In this document: piece after piece, positions 60,168 to 64,000 of the stretch
Layout: each line of letters starts with the position of its first letter
How positions within the stretch are numbered: position 1 is the first letter of the stretch
NCBI RefSeq assembly: GCF_965363235.1
Contig: NC_134842.1
Location: forward strand, 6,413,112 to 6,477,111
Length of the DNA: 64,000 bases
From: Mytilus galloprovincialis
Lineage: Eukaryota > Mollusca > Bivalvia > Mytilida > Mytilidae
Direction of reading: 5' to 3'
Translations under genes and position numbers: made by a program
The notes under the pieces: model-generated
What the model was told of the DNA's origin: nothing
Database searches by the model: none
What the model saw: the letters and a program-made list of their open reading frames with translations, nothing else

Positions 60168-61039
60168 AAGTTGGAAAAACATGCAACAAAAGCGCGATTA
60201 AATGACACCTTACATTGTGTACAAGTATAATAAAAATAAAAATTGTGCTGCACAGCATCCAACTAAAAGCCAAAAGATTTTTATTCCGACGTAGTCGGTA
60301 TAGTTTCGGTTTGTGCCCTTTGAACTTAAGGACGCTGAACTATGGCAACAGAATACGCCTGCTCGAAAATCCTTTCTGTGATTGGACAAAATGCTGTCAT
60401 GGTGGGTGATTTGGTTGTGTTTGAAAAAAACGTCTCGTTAATTATATCGTGATGGAAAGCAAGTGAAAAACTATAAATATTTGACTAGATCTTACAAAGA
60501 TTTATATTTTTATTAAAATAATTGTTTCTCCAATAGCTCTTTGCGTCCGTGACAGCTGTTTATTCGGGACAATTATATAATTTTTAATGTAAACTTTGTT
60601 GTACGAACGTACATGACTTTAAGAACGCACCTACGCATGTGAGATTTCCGCGGGGTTTTGGTGAATGTAAACAGAAAGATACGTGGACCGAGAATACTGA
60701 ACACAAACAGAGAAAACGTTATTTAAATGGTATCTTTGTGCTTCTGAAGGTTTTCGAAATGATAGTTTTAACATATACTCAATTTTAAATACGTCGGATA
60801 TCTTTTTTAAAGATAGTTCTTATTATTTCTGGAATTCCTTGTAATGACATATAATAAATGCACTTTTCTAAAAATGCCAATTGATGTACACCCATTGATA
60901 TTATATCGTCTTTGATTTGTCTTCTATTTTGTATTGCAAGTAAAATAACAGAACCTGTTTTTAAAATGCTACGATCAAACTAGTGAAGGCGGCTCCAGTA
61001 AAATAGATCCTTAAAACAGTCTTGTGCGTATAGCGTATC

Positions 61040-61560
61040 GCAAGGGGCAGGGGCGGATTAAGCCATTTTCAAAAAAAGGGGGGTCCCAACCCAGGGTAAA
61101 GGGGTTCAAACTATATGTTCCCATTCAAATACACTGATCGGTACATAAAAAAGGGGGTTCCAACCCCCGGACCCCCCCCCTCTTGGATCTACCACTGAGG
61201 GAAACCTTGTCAATTTGTGTATCATGACAGCAATATTCACATATAAAGATTTTAATCTGCTTCCTCTGGAACCATACACACAGGCTCGATTACCGGATAT
61301 TCATATGTTTGATTAGTGTTTATCCGGATATTCATATGTTTGATTAGTGTTTTTTATGCTCCATTTATGGGCATTATGTTTTCTGGTCTGTTCGTCCGTT
61401 CGTTTGTTCGTCCGTTCGTCTGTTCGTTCGTCCGTCTGTCCCACCTCAGGTTAAAGTTTTTGGTCGAGGAGGTTTTTGATGACGTTGAAGTCCAATCAAC
61501 TTGAAACTTAGTACACATGTTTTTTATGATATGATCTTTCTAATCAAAATGCCAAATTAC
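61040..61560 (+). repeat. Dispersed-repeat fragments and GTTCGTCC microsatellite
   Basis: 61050-61200 has AAAAAGGGGGGTCCCAACCC and a second GGGGGTTCCAACCCCCGG phrase. About 61291-61350 has a direct duplication of CCGGATATTCATATGTTTGA. At 61390-61440 is a GTTCGTCCGTTC microsatellite, followed by CAGGTTAAAGTTTTTGGTCG, which I recall from mussel repeats. No gene is present. Confidence 0.6.
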
Positions 61561-62276
61561 ATTTTTTTTCTCCATTTTAACGGTCCACTGAACATAGAAA
61601 AATTATAGTGTAGATGAGGCATGTACTAGAGACACATTCTTGTTTCTTCAACTTTTCGTCGTATCTCTCTCAATTTGTATTAAAATTTTAAAGTCGTTAT
61701 CAATAAATATTTCATTGGTTGCTTACGAGACATTTGCAATTTACTATAATTGTCATGAACTCAAAATACGGCAAATAGTTAAAAATAAATGATGAAACAT
61801 GTTTATATCCGCCAACTGAGCCCCTATTGAGACAAACACAACAAAAAGCTATGAATACAAATACGGATATTCTTAGAATTAAGGGTCATCATTTAAAAGT
61901 TAAGATCATCCTTTATAAATTACAGTCATTCTTTACAAATTACGGTCATCTTTTACAAGTTACGGTCATCTGTTTACCAATCACGGTCATCCTTGTTTTA
62001 TGTTACGGTCATCTTGAAAATATTTTGATAATGATTTACGGACATCTTAGCGATTTTTTCAAATTGAATTTCCCGTTTCCTGAACATTTTTCGGTAATAA
62101 TTTGTGATTTCTGTGTGAATCTTTTATAAATTTACATCGTATCAATGTATGGTTTGTAAAGAAAATGATATAGAAACACTGTAACAGACAATACAGTTAC
62201 TGACCAATTTTATTATCCGACATCTTGGGATGACCGTGAATGCAGTTACGGTCATCAGCTTTACCCCAGTGAATTT

Positions 62277-63759
62277 GCGTTATGATTGATTTATTTATGT
62301 ATAGGTAAATAACAGCGGCTTAACATAAAGTGGACTCATGGTATTGTACAATATTTAATTTACTGCAGGAGATAAGTCTTAAATATGAACAACTTTCGAT
62401 GTAATGTATTGTTCGTCATTTCAGACCGATTCAAAACTGACATACATTTAAAGATATATAATTGAGAGGCTAGAATCGATTTTAGTAAGACATTTGTGAT
62501 TTTATTCGAAGATTTTTCACATTTTTTGTTTCAAGTTTATTGGACTTTTCATAATGAATTGTACAAGGTCATGTCCTGAAATGTTGAATAATAATAGTTT
62601 GTTTACCAATTGACCGGGTACATGAGGTATCATAAATTTTACTCCAGTTTGCTTTGTGACTGTGCAAGATATATTACACAATTTGTCACAGTGATAGGAT
62701 TTATGCTCACTTTTGATAAAGTCTCTGGAACACAGATTATTTAACACTTTGGTACTAGTTCGAAGCAAATGTACTATTTATAAAAATGATGGTAATTGTT
62801 TCCACTTTTGTCATTAAACAAGAACTGTTTTTTAAACTTTATATAGTTGAAAAAATTACATTAAACATGTCATAAGTGTTTCTCGTTACTCTTTTTTTTT
62901 TATATAGATTAGACCGTTGGTTTTCCTGTTTAAATGGTTTTACAATAGTAATTGTTTTAGACCCTGTATACATGTAGCTTGCTGTTTGGTGTGAGCCAAT
63001 CTTTGACGACTGTATCTTGATATATATTAGTTTAATTTTATAAATTGAGACTTGGATGCAGAGTTGTCTCATTGGTACTCATACCACATGTTCCTATATC
63101 TACAGTATAACTGTGGTTTTTTATTTGTTTCAGTTTGTTCTCGTTAATCCTTTCTTCTAGACCCATCAGAACCTTGTCCAGAAGAAATACACCCCACACA
63201 TGCCAATTGCTAAATAAAAAAATTAATCACATGTCAGAATGTTTAATTGCAACATCATGTGTCTTTATGTGCAAATATGCTCCCAGAACACAGTTATCGT
63301 GCTTTGGTTTTCCTTGTCCTCGAATATAAACCCTAGTGTAATTGGTGTATACCTTTTTTATACACTTTTCCAATTTTGCAAGATATTTCATGTATAACAT
63401 ATTAAGTAAGGGGTGAAATTACATGTTATATATAAACATATTTGGGTGCTGATTCCTACTGTTCAGTAGTGATTTGGTCTATTGTATGACGTAAATGTAT
63501 TTCATATTGTGTGAAATCAATGTATGGTAAATTTTTAATTAATTAAAAATACTTAATTCCATCTCGGATGCTTTCGACATTACTCGTTACCCTTCGACAT
63601 TACTCGTTACCTGTTTGTACAAAATTTATCGTTCGTAATTTAATCGCATTTGATTGGTTAATAGAAATACCTGTTCACTTCAGGTAAATTTTCATACAAA
63701 TATTCCCTGGTCATTTCGAATTGTGTACTGGTCAATTCAACACGTTAAATTTAAAATTC
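62277..63759. other. Intergenic DNA with a SINE-like fragment
   Basis: A minus-strand fragment of the SINE-like repeat lies at 62935-63105 (GAGTTGTCTCATTGGTACTC). A direct duplication of TTCGACATTACTCGTTACC occurs at about 63571-63611. No gene is supported. Confidence 0.55.
62935..63105 (-). repeat. SINE-like dispersed repeat, partial
   Basis: In plus orientation it reads TTGGTTTTCCTGTTTAAATG, TGGTGTGAGCCAATCTTTG and CAGAGTTGTCTCATTGGTAC, so it is an inverted copy of 22475-22720. Confidence 0.7.
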
Positions 63760-64000
63760 TTCATCTGTCACTGTACTAAATTCTGGTGCTTGCAGAAACA
63801 CGTTCATGCAATCTTGTCTCAGAGAAATCTGTTTTCTGACAGCTAGTCATGAGTTTCAAGTAAAAGGACGGCATTTGAGTGGTGAAGCAAATAAAATTGC
63901 TGACATGCTTTCTAGGTGGGATATGGGTCCCAGTGTGAGCACTAAGTTTTTAAAGCTGGCTCGTGTCAATGCGTGGAAAGGAATTGAATTGGATGATGAT
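63760..64000 (+). mobile_element. Start of a DIRS-like retroelement fossil (RNase H region), cut by the window end
   Basis: From about 63760 to the last base the plus strand encodes a segment with LNSGACRN, FMQSCLREICF, HEFQVKGRHLSG and ADMLSRW. I recall these phrases from the RNase H region of DIRS-like retrotransposons with a tyrosine recombinase. The upstream part of the element is not recognisable in this window and the downstream part lies outside, so wholeness and age cannot be judged. Confidence 0.55.

Larger units (their letters stand above)
59369..62271. mobile_element. 2.9 kb element with about 400 bp inverted repeats and iterated GATGACCGTAAT
   Basis: The outer ends are CACTGGGGTAAAGCTGATGA and its inverse, flanked by a 5 bp duplication AATTT (59364-59368 and 62272-62276). 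The inverted repeats run about 59369-59760 and 61870-62271. Both hold a conserved outer part (GTAACTGCATTCACGGTCAT, CCAAGATGTCGGAT) and, at the inner side, six or seven iterations of GATGACCGTAAT spaced 16-24 bp. The interior has no transposase but has a three-unit tandem repeat and fragments of other repeats. The CACTG start with a 5 bp duplication recalls Transib/RAG-like transposons, but long iterated ends are not typical of them. The family is unresolved. Confidence 0.82.

Noticed and set aside
63150-63215. Possible terminal exon after TTTCTTCTAG
   Set aside because: The acceptor is reasonable, but the frame is only about 17 codons and has no recognisable domain.

Overview
The window reads as nuclear DNA of a marine bivalve, most probably a mussel (Mytilus or close kin). 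It is very AT-rich, gene-poor and crowded with mobile elements, and it carries several short dispersed repeats that I recall as common in mussel sequence. That attribution comes from memory; I ran no search.

The dominant structure is a giant imperfect palindrome. The left arm runs from the window start (or before it) to about 25596. A spacer of about 0.7 kb (25597-26307) follows. The right arm runs from about 26308 to at least 42655, where it pairs with base 1. The arms look about 95-99% identical in the stretches I compared by eye. The left arm is longer because it alone holds a solo LTR (147-728), a 1.5 kb tandem duplication (7371-8886 and 8888-16909), a 6.5 kb LINE inside the second copy (9932-16434), a 1.2 kb element ending in a hairpin (20747-21951) and about 230 bp of a dispersed repeat. 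The right arm alone holds a hairpin-bearing insert (about 35754-36330) and a 238 bp tandem duplication (28443-28918). These differences allow the events to be ordered. Host-type coding traces inside the arms are a pair of LRRNT first exons that converge on the centre (24452-24622 and 27287-27457) and a pair of unidentified exons with splice signals (5166-5400 and 37853-38087). A Penelope-like reverse transcriptase fossil is also present in both arms.

Two LINEs stand out. The one at 9932-16434 (minus strand) is L1/Tx1-like, with a 12 bp target duplication, a poly(A) tail, few lesions, and an open 433-codon reading frame packed tightly between its ORF1 tail and ORF2. The one at about 42077-47747 (plus strand) is CR1/L2-like. 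Its ORF1 has a coiled coil, an SGNH-hydrolase-like domain and an RGG tail; its ORF2 is damaged; it ends in an ATTCT repeat. Its 5' part lies inside the palindrome, so the left arm may continue beyond the window.

The right flank (48-64 kb) is ordinary intergenic DNA with one convincing intact gene. This is a secreted 248-residue precursor (50734-51480, minus strand) with a furin-type site that would release a 63-residue peptide with ten cysteines. The same flank holds a TTAA-flanked piggyBac-like element (54472-56474), a 2.9 kb element with inverted repeats of about 400 bp (59369-62271), copies of dispersed repeats, and at the window edge the start of a DIRS-like retroelement fossil. There is no operon-like gene system; almost everything is explained by duplication and mobile-element insertion.
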